From a virus: DNA of 64,000 bases. Shown in pieces: positions 63,478 to 64,000 of the stretch. The notes under the pieces were generated by a model. The model did not search any database. It was not told the DNA's origin and worked only from the letters and a program-made list of their open reading frames with translations. The stretch is from positions 1-64,000 of IMG/VR virus record IMGVR_UViG_3300043427_003544; one strand, given 5' to 3'. Position 1 is the first letter of the stretch, and every line of letters starts with the position of its first letter. A program made the translations under genes and the position numbers.

Positions 63478-64000
63478 TTAAGATTTTTGAAAACAAGCCC
63501 AAGCGGCAAACTTGAAATCTGTCTTACTATATTCTTTCAAATTCAAAGTTTTTATAGATTCTTCTATATCAGAATATGAAATTTCAAACCAATTCCAATG
63601 TTTATCTTTCATTTCATTTATAAATGTGTCATAATTATAACAATAATCGTGAGCCATTATAATATCTTCTTTTTTTAAAAATGGTGAATATCTATTAAAT
63701 TCTTCTACCTTATTCCCGCCATCACATAATAAAAGAGATTTACCATGATTTGTCAGTAAATCAACTACTGTAGATTTAAATACCTCATCTCTTTCATCTA
63801 AAATATGATAAATAACATTTCTATCATTCAACTCCTTTTCAACATAATCTCTATATCCAATATCAAATGTATGAATATTATTTTTTAAATTTTTTTCTTG
63901 AACAATATCACTTAAAATATAGGTCAATCCACCGAAAGAGGTTCCTATTTCTATAATAACATCAAAATTTTCCTGCTCGAGTAATAATTCAAAATAAGTT
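63478..64000 (-). CDS. CmcI/FkbM-like methyltransferase (partial at right edge)
   Basis: The minus-strand frame stays open to the window edge, giving at least 173 codons; the true start is outside. The visible part begins TYFELLLEQENFDVIIEIGT and continues SFGGLTYILSDIVQ, a SAM-binding motif I (EIGTSFGG). Further: SLLLCDGGNKVEEFNRYSPF, then KKEDIIMAHDYCYNYDTFIN. The EIGxxxGG ... L.DGGNK..E ... D.I..HDY plan is that of cephalosporin hydroxylase (CmcI)-type and related small-molecule or glycan methyltransferases. The final residues are FKFAAWACFQKS. It heads the visible part of the glycosylation cluster and is one base from the DxD glycosyltransferase gene. Confidence 0.65.
   Translation of the reverse strand, partial: TYFELLLEQENFDVIIEIGTSFGGLTYILSDIVQEKNLKNNIHTFDIGYRDYVEKELNDRNVIYHILDERDEVFKSTVVDLLTNHGKSLLLCDGGNKVEEFNRYSPFLKKEDIIMAHDYCYNYDTFINEMKDKHWNWFEISYSDIEESIKTLNLKEYSKTDFKFAAWACFQKS

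Noticed and set aside
1-64000. tRNA genes, insertion sequences, integrase or attachment sites
   Set aside because: Looked for in all gaps and found none. Gaps are too short for tRNA clusters, and no transposase or integrase motif is present in any gene.

Overview
The window is a slice of a large AT-rich contractile-tailed (T4-like myovirus) phage genome, virtually all coding, with 44 genes packed with short overlaps (ATGA, TAATG, GTGA). Recognisable T4-type parts are the tail sheath, tail tube, gp25 and gp6 baseplate wedge proteins, gp53-like LysM protein, a gp13-like neck protein, family B DNA polymerase, UvsX/RecA-type recombinase, DnaB-type helicase, RNase H/FEN exonuclease and gp32-like ssDNA-binding protein. 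A Bacteroidota (flavobacterial-type) host is inferred from SprB-type adhesin repeats in a fibre protein, from a TTTG-N20-TAnnTTTG promoter in front of the gp32-like gene, and from the absence of obvious Shine-Dalgarno sequences.

Layout, left to right. 1-13967 (minus): tail fibre and adhesin block, comprising a collagen-like fibre cut by the window edge, a Thr/Pro mucin-like protein, an SprB-repeat protein and several unassigned structural proteins. 13960-21092 (minus): baseplate wedge block (1575-aa protein, gp6-like, gp25-like). 21113-28387 (minus): nucleotide metabolism and replication block (DUF5522-like protein, class II ribonucleotide reductase, helicase, exonuclease, UvsX, gp32-like SSB). 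28466-44912 (minus): small proteins, a 2280-aa hub-like protein, gp53-like protein, a 1657-aa structural protein, tape measure, a tail assembly chaperone with a probable programmed frameshift, and tail tube. 45004-51913 (minus): HAD hydrolase, tail sheath, possible tail terminator, an alpha/beta hydrolase and neck candidates, with one small ribbon-helix-helix-like gene on the plus strand. 51981-55626 (plus): SET-domain protein, SNF2-like helicase, gp13-like neck protein and a small protein. 55603-64000 (minus): DNA polymerase, a small virion-like protein, then a glycosyltransferase/methyltransferase cluster that runs off the right edge.

Gene order suggests a single tail-assembly programme (neck, sheath, tube, chaperone, tape measure, hub, wedge, fibres) into which the replication genes are inserted between hub and wedge. 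A heptamer TATTTAT on the coding strand recurs in the short gaps in front of most transcription-unit-leading genes on both strands and may be a phage-specific promoter element. The gp32-like gene instead has a host-type promoter. Four strong hairpin terminators mark ends of minus-strand units. No tRNA, CRISPR array, insertion sequence or attachment site was recognised. No gene-free stretch exceeds about 130 bases.
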